From positions 1 to 41,997 of the forward strand of contig JBBRMT010000007.1 in the NCBI GenBank assembly GCA_038230695.1: a stretch of DNA of 41,997 bases. Reading direction: 5' to 3'. The notes under the pieces were generated by a model. The model searched no databases. It was given only the letters and a program-made list of their open reading frames with translations, and was not told where the DNA came from. The DNA comes from QHBQ01 sp038230695. Its GTDB lineage: Bacteria > Chloroflexota > Chloroflexia > QHBQ01. Position 1 is the first letter of the stretch, and each line of letters opens with the position of its first letter. Below are positions 1 through 8,583 of the stretch, piece after piece. Both the position numbers and the translations under genes were made by a program.

Positions 1-14
1 ATTGCTGTAACCAA

Positions 15-130
15 TACCCCCTCCCCCATTGGGGTTGGCTGGGTGGGGGGCAAAACTCCACCCCCAAAGGGGGTGGCTGGGTGGGGGGCCAAACTCCTCC
101 CCCAAAGGGGGAGGCTGGGTGGGGGAGTGG
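15..130. repeat. Three tandem palindromic C/G-rich units before grpE
   Basis: Three units of about 38 bp follow one another at roughly 15-54, 55-93 and 94-130. Each has a run of C, a short A/T centre, a run of G and the shared tail GGCTGGGTGGGG. Each unit could fold into a hairpin. They resemble the other dispersed intergenic hairpins of the window. An open frame crosses them into grpE, but its composition is that of the repeat, so it is not treated as coding. Confidence 0.8.
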
Positions 131-174
131 CATATGACATATGGGCAAGCATACAAAAGGAGAGCGCAAGAACG

Positions 175-723
175 ATGGCAGATGAGCAAACCACTAATGT
201 GAACAATCAGGCAGAGGACGGCGAAGGCATGACCCTCGAAGATGCGATGAACAGCATCCCCGCAGCAACCGGCAAGCAGGACGACCTGGCTGCCGGTTAC
301 CTCGACGCTTTGCAGCGTGAACGCGCCGCCTTTATCAACTACAAGCGCCGCGTCGAGGCCGAGCGGGCGGAACTGGTCAAACTAGGCAAGTCCGACATGA
401 TCATGAAGATACTGGTGGTGCTGGACGATCTGGAACTGGCGTTGCGGAACGCCCCCGACCTGGAGCAGTTCGGCGAACGCGAACGCCGCTGGCTGGAAGG
501 CGTACTGGGCATCGAGCGCAAGCTACGGGCGATCCTGGCTAAAGAAGGGGTCAATCGCATCGAAGCAAAGGGCCAGCCGTTCGACCCCCAGCAGCACGAG
601 GCGATTGCCTACGACGAGGAAGGTGAGGGCGAACCGGATAGCGTCAGCGAAGAATATCGCCCCGGCTATACCTACGGCGACAAAGTGCTGCGCCACAGCG
701 TAGTCAAAGTGAAGAAGGGCTAA
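175..723 (+). CDS. grpE: Nucleotide exchange factor GrpE
   Basis: GrpE is the cytoplasmic co-chaperone that opens the DnaK nucleotide site to release ADP. The 182-residue product has an acidic N-terminus, a long charged helical stretch (about residues 38-115) expected to form the dimeric coiled coil, and the C-terminal beta-domain signature GQPFDPQQHEAI near residues 134-145, followed by RPGYTYGDKVLRHSVV. The start at 175 is chosen because AAAGGAG lies about 12 bp upstream and because the frame before it is only tandem repeat. It lies just upstream of dnaK, as in the common grpE-dnaK-dnaJ order. No hrcA gene and no CIRCE operator were found nearby. Confidence 0.95.
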   Translation: MADEQTTNVNNQAEDGEGMTLEDAMNSIPAATGKQDDLAAGYLDALQRERAAFINYKRRVEAERAELVKLGKSDMIMKILVVLDDLELALRNAPDLEQFGERERRWLEGVLGIERKLRAILAKEGVNRIEAKGQPFDPQQHEAIAYDEEGEGEPDSVSEEYRPGYTYGDKVLRHSVVKVKKG

Positions 724-815
724 CTACTTGACCCACCCTGCGCAAAAAGCCTCGCCCCAGCGGGGAACCCCCCTTGTGGGGTTCCCTGTGGGTAGGTTTG
801 GTGAGGGGGAATGTT
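724..815. repeat. Dispersed hairpin repeat between grpE and dnaK
   Basis: This copy carries AAAAAGCCTCGCCCC, nested palindromic GGGGAACCCC and AAGGGGTT-type segments, and the tail GGTTTGGTGAGGGGG. A closely similar element lies in opposite orientation at 7083-7147. The family has the form AAAAAGCCTCTCCC-loop-GGGAGAGG-TTGGTGAGG and recurs at many gene ends in the window. Confidence 0.75.
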
Positions 816-829
816 GCAGCAGATCAGTG

Positions 830-857
830 TTGACAATAGGCACGAGGGTGTGATAAA
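830..857 (+). promoter_or_regulatory. Predicted dnaK promoter
   Basis: TTGACA at 830-835 is followed after 16 bp by GATAAA at 852-857, about 50 bp before the dnaK start. The -35 box is perfect and the -10 box is fair. This would give dnaK its own housekeeping-type transcript besides read-through from grpE. No CIRCE inverted repeat is visible. Confidence 0.5.
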
Positions 858-909
858 TCACGCCCCGACAGAATAATTCAAATAGGAAAAACAGGGAGGA
901 AACATACCA

Positions 910-2841
910 ATGGCACAATCCAGAATTATCGGCATTGACCTCGGCACCACCAACAGCGTGGTCGCGGTCATCGAGGGTGGTGAGGCCACCGTCATCCCCA
1001 ACGCCGAGGGAGCGCGTACCACCCCGTCGGTGGTAGCAATCAGCAAGAGCGGTGAGCGGCTAGTCGGTCAGGTGGCGAAGCGCCAGGCAGTGACTAACCC
1101 GGAGAACACTGTCTTCAGCATCAAGCGGTTCATGGGCCGCAAGTTCGACGACCCCAGCGTGCAGCGTGACATCAAGCTGGTGCCTTACAAGATCGCGGCT
1201 GCGCCAAACGGCGATGTGCAGGTCACGATGGGCGGGCGTACCTACTCGCCACCAGAGGTTTCCGCAATGATTTTGCAGAAGCTGAAGACTGATGCAGAGG
1301 CTTACCTGGGCGCAACCGTGACGCAGGCAGTCATCACCGTACCAGCCTACTTCAACGACAGCCAGAGGCAGGCGACCAAGGATGCAGGGCGCATCGCCGG
1401 TCTCGAAGTGCTACGTATCATCAACGAGCCGACCGCTTCGGCGCTGGCTTATGGGCTGGACAAAGAGGGCAAGGACGAGGAGATCGCCGTCTACGACCTC
1501 GGCGGCGGCACCTACGACATCAGCGTACTGAGCCTGGGCGAAGGCGTGTTCGAGGTCAACTCCACCAATGGCGACACCCACCTGGGTGGCGACGACTTCG
1601 ACCAGCGCATCATTGACTGGCTGGCCGACCAGTACAAGCGCGATGAAGGCATTGACCTACGTAACGACAAGATGGCCTTGCAGCGGTTGAAGGAAGCAGC
1701 GGAGAAGGCCAAAATCGAACTCTCCACCACTCAGCAGACCGAGATCAACCTGCCGTTCATCACTGCGACCGCCGAAGGTCCGAAGCACCTTAACTACTCT
1801 CTGAGCCGCGCCAAGCTGGAGCAACTGGTGGGAGACCTGGTGGAGCGCACCATCCCGCCAATGAAGAAGGCGCTGGACGATGCGAATATCACCACCGCCA
1901 AGATTGACGAAGTGCTGCTGGTGGGCGGCCAGACGCGGATGCCAGCGGTACAGGAGACGGTCAAGAAGTTCTTCGGCAAGGATCCCAACCGCAGTATCAA
2001 CCCCGACGAGGTAGTGGGACTGGGCGCAGCGATCCAGGCGGGCGTGCTGGGTGGTGAGGTCAAGGATGTGTTGCTGCTCGACGTTACCCCGCTGACCCTG
2101 GCGATTGAGACGATGGGTGGAGTTGCCACCCCGCTGATTGACCGCAACACCACTATCCCAGTAACCAAGAGCCAGACCTTCAGTACCGCCAGCGATAGCC
2201 AGACCAGCGTGGAAATCCACGTTACCCAGGGTGAGCGCCCGCTGTCGGATGAGAACAAGACGCTAGCTCGCTTCATCCTTGACGGCATCCCGCCCGCGCC
2301 GCGTGGTGTGCCGCAGATTGAAGTGACCTTCGACATTGACCCCAACGGCATCCTCAACGTCACCGCCAAGGACAAGGCCACCAGCCGTGAGCAGAAGGTA
2401 GTGATCACCGCCAGCAGCGGCCTGAGCAAGGACGAGGTTGACAAGATGGTGAAGGAGGCCGCCGCCCATGCCGAGGATGATCGCAAGCGCCGCGAACTGA
2501 TCGAGACACGCAACGTGGGCGACAACATGGCTTATGCAGCGGAGAAGGCGCTACGCGATGGAGGCGACAAGGTGCCAACCGAGGTGCAAGTCGAGGTCAA
2601 CGAGAAGATCGCTGCGCTCCGCAACGCGCTAGGCGGCGAGGACCCGCAGGCGATCCGCACCGCCAGCGACCAGCTATCTCAGTCCATGCAGAAGATCGGC
2701 GCAGCGATGTACGGCAGCGCGGGCGAAGCAACCCAGCCGAGCGCGGATGGTCAGCACGAGCAGCCCGCCGATGGCAACGCTAGCCCTCACGCCAATGAAG
2801 AAGGCACCGTCGAGGGTGAGTTCCGCGAGGTCAACAGCTAA
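910..2841 (+). CDS. dnaK: Molecular chaperone DnaK (Hsp70)
   Basis: DnaK is the ATP-dependent Hsp70 that holds and refolds unfolded client proteins in the cytoplasm with DnaJ and GrpE. The 643-residue length is normal. The ATPase domain shows the phosphate-1 motif GIDLGTTNSVVAV near residue 7, INEPTASALAYG, the phosphate-2 motif YDLGGGTYD, and the adenosine motif VLLVGGQTRMP. The substrate domain and helical lid follow, with the usual disordered acidic tail. The ATG at 910 is preceded by AGGGAGGA at 893-900. It is flanked by grpE and dnaJ on the same strand. Confidence 0.98.
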   Translation: MAQSRIIGIDLGTTNSVVAVIEGGEATVIPNAEGARTTPSVVAISKSGERLVGQVAKRQAVTNPENTVFSIKRFMGRKFDDPSVQRDIKLVPYKIAAAPNGDVQVTMGGRTYSPPEVSAMILQKLKTDAEAYLGATVTQAVITVPAYFNDSQRQATKDAGRIAGLEVLRIINEPTASALAYGLDKEGKDEEIAVYDLGGGTYDISVLSLGEGVFEVNSTNGDTHLGGDDFDQRIIDWLADQYKRDEGIDLRNDKMALQRLKEAAEKAKIELSTTQQTEINLPFITATAEGPKHLNYSLSRAKLEQLVGDLVERTIPPMKKALDDANITTAKIDEVLLVGGQTRMPAVQETVKKFFGKDPNRSINPDEVVGLGAAIQAGVLGGEVKDVLLLDVTPLTLAIETMGGVATPLIDRNTTIPVTKSQTFSTASDSQTSVEIHVTQGERPLSDENKTLARFILDGIPPAPRGVPQIEVTFDIDPNGILNVTAKDKATSREQKVVITASSGLSKDEVDKMVKEAAAHAEDDRKRRELIETRNVGDNMAYAAEKALRDGGDKVPTEVQVEVNEKIAALRNALGGEDPQAIRTASDQLSQSMQKIGAAMYGSAGEATQPSADGQHEQPADGNASPHANEEGTVEGEFREVNS

Positions 2842-2847
2842 ACCAGC

Positions 2848-2926
2848 ATCTCTTTCCCCTCCTCTGTTGCCAGGGGAGGGTTGGAGTATCTCTTTCCCCT
2901 CCCCTGTTGCCAGGGGAGGGTTGGGG
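2848..2926. repeat. Two tandem 40-bp hairpin repeats after dnaK
   Basis: Two near-identical units (2848-2886 and 2888-2926) share TCTTTCCCCTC, CTGTTGCC and AGGGGAGGGTTGG. Each has a CCCCTC/GAGGGG stem. They belong to the same loose family of G/C hairpins as the other intergenic repeats, and could terminate or attenuate dnaK transcription, although no strong U-tract follows. Confidence 0.75.
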
Positions 2927-2937
2927 AGGGGGTACGA

Positions 2938-3080
2938 TTGCGCGTACTCCCACCCTTGCTTTATAATCATAATACGAGCAGCGTTGCAATGGTGAGAAGC
3001 GGAATCACTATCATTGCACGAATAAATAACATAAGGGTGCATAATTGAGATTGGCTGCAACGCCTAATGCAATGATAGCG
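2938..3080 (+). promoter_or_regulatory. Possible promoter and pseudoknot-like leader upstream of dnaJ
   Basis: TTGCGC at 2938-2943 and TATAAT at 2962-2967 (18 bp spacer) could start a transcript near 2974. Downstream are two interleaved inverted repeats. GCGTTGCA at 2981-2988 complements TGCAACGC at 3056-3063, and CTATCATTGCA at 3008-3018 complements TGCAATGATAG at 3068-3078. The order a-b-a'-b' cannot be nested, so the two helices would form a pseudoknot or be alternatives. No known riboswitch family was recognised. Confidence 0.4.
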
Positions 3081-3108
3081 CCGGAATTATGAATGTTTAA
3101 CTCAGAAT

Positions 3109-3117
3109 TGGTATAAT
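3109..3117 (+). promoter_or_regulatory. Extended -10 promoter for dnaJ
   Basis: TGGTATAAT forms an extended -10 box about 70 bp before the dnaJ start. No good -35 box is seen 17 bp upstream, as is common for extended -10 promoters. Short A/T direct repeats (CAATTCACAATTC type) fill 3132-3164 between this box and the gene. Confidence 0.55.
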
Positions 3118-3186
3118 GCAAGCCAGCAGGCGCAATTCACAATTCAATATTCACAATTCATAATCATGGTACAGGGGAGCATCTGG

Positions 3187-4323
3187 ATGGCAACATCGAA
3201 GCGAGATTACTACGAAGTGCTGGGCCTGGGCCGCAGCGCGACCGACGACGAGGTGAAGAAGGCGTATCGTCGCCTGGCCCGCCAGTATCATCCCGACGTG
3301 AACAAGGATGCAGGCGCGGAGATGCGCTTCAAGGAGATCAACGAAGCCTACGAGGTGCTGTCCGAGGGCAACAAGCGGGCCGCCTATGACCGCTTCGGCC
3401 ACGCGGCTAACGGCGCGGGCGGCTTCCCCGGCGGCTTCGACCCCTATGCAGCGGGGGGCGGGGGCGGCTTCAGCGACATCTTCGAGACGCTTTTCTCCAC
3501 CATGAACGCCACCGCGCAGCGTGCGCCGCAGCGTGGCTCGAACATCGGCACCCGCGTGGCGCTTGAGTTCGAGGAAGCGGCCTTCGGCGCGGAGAAGGAA
3601 ATCGAAGTGACCCGCTTCGCCGCCTGCCAGACCTGCGCTGGCACGGGTGCGGAACCCGGCACCGAGGTGCAGACCTGCCCCCAGTGCAAGGGTCGCGGCG
3701 AAGTGCGCCGAGTGCAGCAGTCGGTGTTCGGTTCGCTAGTAGGGGTAGTCACTTGCGACAAGTGCAAGGGCGATGGCAAGATCGTCACCACCCCTTGTCA
3801 TGTCTGCAAAGGCGAGGGGCGGGTGCGCGAAACCACCCGCATCGTGGTCAAGATCCCCGCTGGCGTAGACGAGGCATCGCAGATAAGACTGGCAGGTGAA
3901 GGTGATGCAGGGATGCACAACCAGCCAGCGGGCGACCTTTACATCACCCTCAACGTCAAACCGCATCGAATGTTCCGACGCAAGGGCAACGACCTGCACA
4001 TAGACTGGCCTATCAATGTGGCTCAGGCCGCGCTGGGCGACGAACTGGAACTGCCCACCCTGGAGCCGACTGGCATCGTATACACCAAGCAGCGCATCGC
4101 CCCCGGCACCCAGCACGATAAGGACATCCGCCTGCGTGACAAGGGCGTACCCTACCTGCGCCAGACCGGGCGCGGCGATCTGCACATTCACCTCAAGGTG
4201 CAGGTGCCGACCACCCTGAGCGATGAGCAGCGCGACCTGTTCGAGAAGCTGGCCCGCAGCTTCGGCCACGATGTTAGCCCGCAGAACGAAAAGGGCTTCC
4301 TCGGCAAGCTGTTCGGTGGCTGA
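3187..4323 (+). CDS. dnaJ: Chaperone DnaJ (Hsp40)
   Basis: DnaJ delivers unfolded clients to DnaK and stimulates its ATPase. The 378-residue protein has an N-terminal J domain with HPD at residues 35-37, a Gly/Phe-rich linker (about 75-110), four CxxCxGxG zinc-binding repeats (CQTCAGTG, CPQCKGRG, CDKCKGDG, CHVCKGEG), and two C-terminal beta domains. The start at 3187 follows GGGGAG at 3174-3179 and begins the conserved KRDYYEVLG. An in-frame ATG at 3166 exists but overlaps the ribosome-binding site. The 345-bp gap from dnaK holds repeats and its own promoter, so it is probably transcribed separately. Confidence 0.97.
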   Translation: MATSKRDYYEVLGLGRSATDDEVKKAYRRLARQYHPDVNKDAGAEMRFKEINEAYEVLSEGNKRAAYDRFGHAANGAGGFPGGFDPYAAGGGGGFSDIFETLFSTMNATAQRAPQRGSNIGTRVALEFEEAAFGAEKEIEVTRFAACQTCAGTGAEPGTEVQTCPQCKGRGEVRRVQQSVFGSLVGVVTCDKCKGDGKIVTTPCHVCKGEGRVRETTRIVVKIPAGVDEASQIRLAGEGDAGMHNQPAGDLYITLNVKPHRMFRRKGNDLHIDWPINVAQAALGDELELPTLEPTGIVYTKQRIAPGTQHDKDIRLRDKGVPYLRQTGRGDLHIHLKVQVPTTLSDEQRDLFEKLARSFGHDVSPQNEKGFLGKLFGG

Positions 4324-4360
4324 TGCTGCTATAATGGTAAATGGTGAATGGTGAATGGTA

Positions 4361-4393
4361 AATGAGGGCCGCCCGATTGGGGTGGCCCTCATT
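4361..4393. terminator. Bidirectional terminator between dnaJ and the SLH protein
   Basis: AATGAGGGCC at 4361-4370 is the exact complement of GGCCCTCATT at 4384-4393. The hairpin sits between two convergent genes and can serve both. It is preceded at 4334-4365 by short direct repeats of the ATGGTGAATGGT type. Confidence 0.75.
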
Positions 4394-4429
4394 GTTGGTG
4401 TAGGGGCGGATTGCGTCCGCCTTGCGTCT

Positions 4430-6826
4430 CTAGCGAAGCACGGTGGGGGTTATCGTCACGCTTGGCGCTGGAGTTGGTGTGGAGGTGCTGGTAGGGCCGC
4501 CCGGCGTGCTGGTGATGGGTAGAGTGGCCGTCTGAGTCGGGGTATCGGTCATGCCCAGCACAGGTGTGTTGCTCGGCGTGGGCGAGGCAGGCTGATTCTG
4601 CTGCCCGGCGTAAACAATCTGGGCCATCTCATCGCGGCGAATATTGTTGTTGGGGCGGAAGGTGCCGTCGGGGTAGCCACTGATGATGTGGTTGGCCGCA
4701 GCAGTCTCGATGAAGGCGTAGAATACGTTGGATGGTGGCACGTCGCTGAAGGTCGGCCCGCTTGCGGGGGTGAGCAGCGCGTAACCGCCTGCGTTGACGA
4801 CCAACTTGGTAAGCTGCCCACGAGTGATGGCAATGTTGGGCAGATAGCAAGGATAGAGGGCGTTGTGTGCGGCACAGCCTGCCGCGTCGAAACCGCTAAG
4901 GATACCGGCGTGATAGCCACTCTCGATGTAAACGTAGGCAAAGTAGCCGGGCGGCACATCGGTGAAGCTCTGCCCGCTCTGCGGCGTGAGCAGAGGCAGC
5001 CCGAAGGCCAGCGCCACCAATTTGGCGAACTGCCCACGAGTGGCTGTGCCGCCCGGGGTGTAGTGAGTAGTATCGGTGCCATTGATCACACCCTGGCAGT
5101 AGAGGCTATTGATGGCGTGGAAGAAGATGTTGGTGTTGATGTCTACGAACGGGTTGGGGCAGACGGTGGGTTGAGGAGATGGCGTGAGAGTTGGTGTTGC
5201 TGCGCTGGTAGTAAAGCTGCTCTCAGTAGCGAATGAGCCGCCCGCAAAGGCAGTGTCGATCGCCTGCACGCTCCAGTAATAGGTGGTACCCGGTTGCAAG
5301 CCCTTAATCGGGAAGCTAGTATTTTCGTAGGCATTGCCCAAAGTAGGAATACGGCGGTAGCCAGTGCTGCCATCAGCCATTGGGCCGACTACATCGCTAG
5401 CGCCTGGGTGAGTGCCAACCCGCACGGCGTAGTTGAGGCCACTGGCCGGAGTGTGATCGTCGCTGGCGAGCTGCCAGTTGAGCTGTACGCTGGTGTTGGT
5501 CAGGTTGCTGGCACTCAAGGAGCTGGGGGCAGTCGGCGGGGTATTGCTGTTAACAGTGTCATTGCGATAAATCTTTGTCGTGTCGGTTGGAACGCAATTG
5601 TTTGCACAGCCTGCTGCCAGAATGTCTGGTTTGCCGTCGTTGTTGTAATCACCCCAGGCAACTGCGCCGAAACCTTGCTGGGGAAGATTTGCATTCTGGT
5701 CCGCGCTAAACGAGCCATCGCTATTGTTGTGGTACAGGATCGTTGCAGGGGTACTATAGTGACCAGTGCCGCCAGAGAGGAGCGTATCTAGCCGCCCATC
5801 GCTATCGTAATCGCCCCACGCGGCCTGATTGTATACGGTGGTGTCATAGGGGTTAAGCACGGTGAAATTACCGTGGCAGTCGCCGTGATATATTTCGGTT
5901 ACACTATAGAACCTTACGCCGCTGCTAAAGCCAGCCATATTCGCATCAAGGCAGCCATCGTTATCGTAATCTCCAATGTCGAGGTGGCCGCCGTTGCTGT
6001 CAATAGTACGCTCGGTGAAGGTGCCATCGCCGTTGTTGAGGTATAGCCGGGTGTAGGCATTAAAGTCAGATACAAGCCCTGAAAGGAGCAAATCAGGAAA
6101 ACCATCCTTGTTGAAGTCGCCCCACGCCGCGCCTCTCAATTGGTAGGTGCCGATGCCAGAGTTGGTTACCTGGTGGAAATTACCACCCCCATCGTTGTGG
6201 TAGAGGTTGGTGACGAAGCTGCTACAACTATCGCTGGTACAGCCACCAACCAGCAGATCGAGCCGCCCATCGTTGTCGTAGTCGCCCCAGGCCAGCGCGC
6301 CCGCTGCGCCAACGAAATTGGCATTAACGAGGCTAAAGCTGCCATCGCCATTGTTGTGGTAAAGAAGAGTAAGGTAATAACCCGCCGCCGAGCGGCCGCT
6401 GATTGCCAGGTCGAGGTAGCCATCATTGTCGTAATCGCCCCATGCGGCGCTACCCTGACTAAGCGAGACGAATCCGGCGTTGACCTCGCTGAAGGTGCCA
6501 TTGCCGTTGTTGCGATAGAGTCTGGCAAAGGGGTTCCCTGAGCTATCCGCGCCAACCAGCAGCGTATCAAGGAAACCATCATTATTGTAGTCCGCCCATG
6601 TGGCGCTGCCATAATACATTGTCGGAAGGTTCGCGCCGATGTCGGTGAACTCGGCAGTTGTGGGCTTACCTGGCTTGTTAGGGGTGATTACGACCACGCT
6701 CAAGCTACTGGCCTGTGGTGCAACTATCGTCTGCCCACTGGCGCGTTCAGCCGCGCCGCTGCCCAGCAGGGTTACGACAAACATGGTGATCAGCATCACC
6801 ACAATGCTCTGATACTTGCGCTTCAT
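4430..6826 (-). CDS. Secreted FG-GAP propeller, Fn3 and SLH-domain surface protein
   Basis: This is a 798-residue exported protein, probably held on the cell wall by its SLH domains. A signal peptide (about residues 1-35, hydrophobic MLITMFVVTLLG) is followed by seven FG-GAP/VCBS-type repeats with the core WGDYDNDGxLD, whose Asp-x-Asp-x-Asp-Gly pattern suggests calcium binding and a seven-bladed beta-propeller (about 45-425). A fibronectin type III-like domain comes next (about 430-545), then a Pro-rich linker and three SLH repeats (about 585-765; for example FTDVPPGYFAYVYIES and SGYPDGTFRPNNNIRRDE). The tail is Thr/Pro-rich. The start at 6826 has GAGGAGG upstream; the earlier in-frame ATG does not precede a signal peptide. 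Its ligand is unknown. Confidence 0.9.
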   Translation of the reverse strand: MKRKYQSIVVMLITMFVVTLLGSGAAERASGQTIVAPQASSLSVVVITPNKPGKPTTAEFTDIGANLPTMYYGSATWADYNNDGFLDTLLVGADSSGNPFARLYRNNGNGTFSEVNAGFVSLSQGSAAWGDYDNDGYLDLAISGRSAAGYYLTLLYHNNGDGSFSLVNANFVGAAGALAWGDYDNDGRLDLLVGGCTSDSCSSFVTNLYHNDGGGNFHQVTNSGIGTYQLRGAAWGDFNKDGFPDLLLSGLVSDFNAYTRLYLNNGDGTFTERTIDSNGGHLDIGDYDNDGCLDANMAGFSSGVRFYSVTEIYHGDCHGNFTVLNPYDTTVYNQAAWGDYDSDGRLDTLLSGGTGHYSTPATILYHNNSDGSFSADQNANLPQQGFGAVAWGDYNNDGKPDILAAGCANNCVPTDTTKIYRNDTVNSNTPPTAPSSLSASNLTNTSVQLNWQLASDDHTPASGLNYAVRVGTHPGASDVVGPMADGSTGYRRIPTLGNAYENTSFPIKGLQPGTTYYWSVQAIDTAFAGGSFATESSFTTSAATPTLTPSPQPTVCPNPFVDINTNIFFHAINSLYCQGVINGTDTTHYTPGGTATRGQFAKLVALAFGLPLLTPQSGQSFTDVPPGYFAYVYIESGYHAGILSGFDAAGCAAHNALYPCYLPNIAITRGQLTKLVVNAGGYALLTPASGPTFSDVPPSNVFYAFIETAAANHIISGYPDGTFRPNNNIRRDEMAQIVYAGQQNQPASPTPSNTPVLGMTDTPTQTATLPITSTPGGPTSTSTPTPAPSVTITPTVLR

Positions 6827-6877
6827 CTCTCTGCCTCCTCTATTGTATATGCACTTACGACCGAATGTGGCAAGGTA

Positions 6878-6907
6878 ATTATACCTGTGGGTAGAGAGGC
6901 AAAGCAA
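6878..6907 (-). promoter_or_regulatory. Predicted promoter of the SLH surface protein
   Basis: Read leftward, TTGCTT (6902-6907) and TATAAT (6878-6883) are separated by 18 bp and lie about 52 bp before the start codon at 6826. Confidence 0.5.
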
Positions 6908-7005
6908 TAGTTGGAATCAGGCGCTTCTCAGGCGTTATTCAGGCGATATCCAGGCGCAGCACGATCTTTCGTTAGAGCGAGTAGATAGGCAAACGCAGAG
7001 CAACG

Positions 7006-7147
7006 AAAAAGCCTCTCCCTGGCAGGGAGAGGTTGGGTGAGGGTGGAGCGCTGACCTACGACCAACGTGGCCGTAAGGCGGGATTCTCCATCACCAAACC
7101 TACCCACAGGGAACCCCACAAGGGGGTTTCCCGCTGGGAGAGGCTTG
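7006..7147 (-). terminator. Two dispersed hairpins serving as glnA terminators
   Basis: Leftward of glnA, CCTCTCCC at 7012-7019 and GGGAGAGG at 7025-7032 form an 8-bp stem that, on the minus strand, is followed by a run of five T (A at 7006-7010). This is a good intrinsic terminator. A second, longer member of the same repeat family lies at 7083-7147 just after the glnA stop. The remainder of 6908-7160 holds nothing else recognised. Confidence 0.7.
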
Positions 7148-7160
7148 TTGCGTGGCGCAG

Positions 7161-8522
7161 TTAGAAGATGGGTAGGTAGCGCTGGCTCTCCCATTCGGTG
7201 ATCTGGATGCGGTACTCGTCGTACTCCTGGCGGCGGGCATCGAGCAGGTGGTCGTAGATGTGGTCGCCCAGCGCGGTGCGAATCAGTGGGTCGGACTCCA
7301 TCACGTCGAGCGCCTCTTCCAGGCTACCGGGCAGGCTGGCAATGTTGCGTTCGCGGCGGCCTTCCTCACCCATGTGGTAGAGGTTCTCCTCCACTGGGTC
7401 GGGCAGGGCCAATTCGTTTTTGATACCGTCGAGACCGGCGTGCAGCATCACCGCGAAGGCGAGGTAGGGGTTGCAGGTGGGGTCGGGGCAGCGTAGTTCG
7501 AGGCGGATGGCTTTTGGCCGTCCCGGCGTTACCTGGGGGATGCGTACCAGCGCCGAGCGGTTGATATGCGCCCAGGCGATGTACACCGGCGCTTCGTAGC
7601 CCGGCACCAGCCGCTTATAGGAGTTGACTGTGGGCGAGAGGATGGCGGACATGGCGCGGGCGTGCTTGAGGATACCAGCGATGTAGTGCTTGGCAGTCTT
7701 GCTCAGGCCGTAGGCATCTTTGGAGTCGGCGAAGGTGTTACTCTCGCCATCGAGACTGAACAGACTCTGGTGGGTGTGCATCCCTGAGCCATTCACCCCA
7801 AACAGCGGCTTGGGCATGAAGGTGGCGTAGAGGCCGTGTTGCTGGGCAACCATCTTGAAGGCGTACTTCAGGGTGAGGGCGCTGTCGGCGGTGCGTAGCC
7901 CGTCGGAGAACTTGAAGTCAATCTCGTGCTGGCCGGGGGCAACCTCGTGGTGGGCGGTCTCTACCTCGATGCCGAAGGCGAGCAGCGCCAGGGTCATATC
8001 GTTGCGTACCTCTTCGCCCAGGTCAGTGGATAGGTCGAAGTAGCCGCCCGCATCGTGTACCTCGGTGGTGGGGCTGCCGTCGGCGTTGCGCTTGAACAGG
8101 AAGAACTCTAGCTCAGGGCCGGTGTTGAAGGTGTAGCCCAGCTTGTCGGCCTGCTGCATCGCCTTACGCAGCACGTAGCGGGGGTCGCCCGCGAACTCGT
8201 TGCCGTCGGGGGTGAACACGTTGCAGATGGTGCGGGCGGTCAGTTGCCTGCCGCTGGTCCAGGGGACGATGGCGAAGGTAGACAGGTCGGGCTTCAAGTA
8301 CATATCACTTTCGGCGATGCGGGCGAAGCCCTCCACCGACGAGCCGTCGAACCATTTGCCGCCTTTAATCGCGTCCTCAAACTGCTCCAGCGGGATGGTC
8401 ACGCTCTTGAGGATGCCGATGATGTCGGTGAACTGCAGGTTGACGAAGGCGACCCCCTGTTGTTCGCACTTGGCTAGCACCTCGTCAATCAATTCGGGGC
8501 TGTTCTCGGTTCCGTAACGCAT
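7161..8522 (-). CDS. glnA: Type I glutamine synthetase
   Basis: Glutamine synthetase makes glutamine from glutamate, ammonia and ATP in the cytoplasm and is the entry point of nitrogen assimilation. The 453-residue length and lack of the adenylylation-site region fit the GSI-alpha subgroup. Visible motifs are the N-terminal FDGSSVEGF, EVAPGQHEIDFKF, NGSGMHTHQSLF, the ATP/glutamate region KRLVPGYEAPVYIAW and ELRCPDPTCNPYLAF. The ATG at 8520-8522 has GAGGAGA upstream. The gene is alone, with no glnB or glnR nearby. The upstream region is filled with palindromic repeats and no convincing promoter was found. Confidence 0.97.
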   Translation of the reverse strand: MRYGTENSPELIDEVLAKCEQQGVAFVNLQFTDIIGILKSVTIPLEQFEDAIKGGKWFDGSSVEGFARIAESDMYLKPDLSTFAIVPWTSGRQLTARTICNVFTPDGNEFAGDPRYVLRKAMQQADKLGYTFNTGPELEFFLFKRNADGSPTTEVHDAGGYFDLSTDLGEEVRNDMTLALLAFGIEVETAHHEVAPGQHEIDFKFSDGLRTADSALTLKYAFKMVAQQHGLYATFMPKPLFGVNGSGMHTHQSLFSLDGESNTFADSKDAYGLSKTAKHYIAGILKHARAMSAILSPTVNSYKRLVPGYEAPVYIAWAHINRSALVRIPQVTPGRPKAIRLELRCPDPTCNPYLAFAVMLHAGLDGIKNELALPDPVEENLYHMGEEGRRERNIASLPGSLEEALDVMESDPLIRTALGDHIYDHLLDARRQEYDEYRIQITEWESQRYLPIF

Positions 8523-8583
8523 AACTGTGAAATCTCCTCTCTATGTCTCTATGGATGGGCGGGCGGATAACAGGAACGGGGTG

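Noticed and set aside
43..174. Possible N-terminal extension of GrpE
   Set aside because: The extra residues are only a translation of C/G-rich tandem repeats, and a good ribosome-binding site lies before the ATG at 175.
815..909. CIRCE heat-shock operator before dnaK
   Set aside because: No TTAGCACTC-N9-GAGTGCTAA-like inverted repeat is present here or before grpE.
4688..5791. Long open frames opposite the SLH surface-protein gene and other GC-rich genes
   Set aside because: They mirror strong coding frames on the other strand, have no homology signs or ribosome-binding sites, and are composition shadows.
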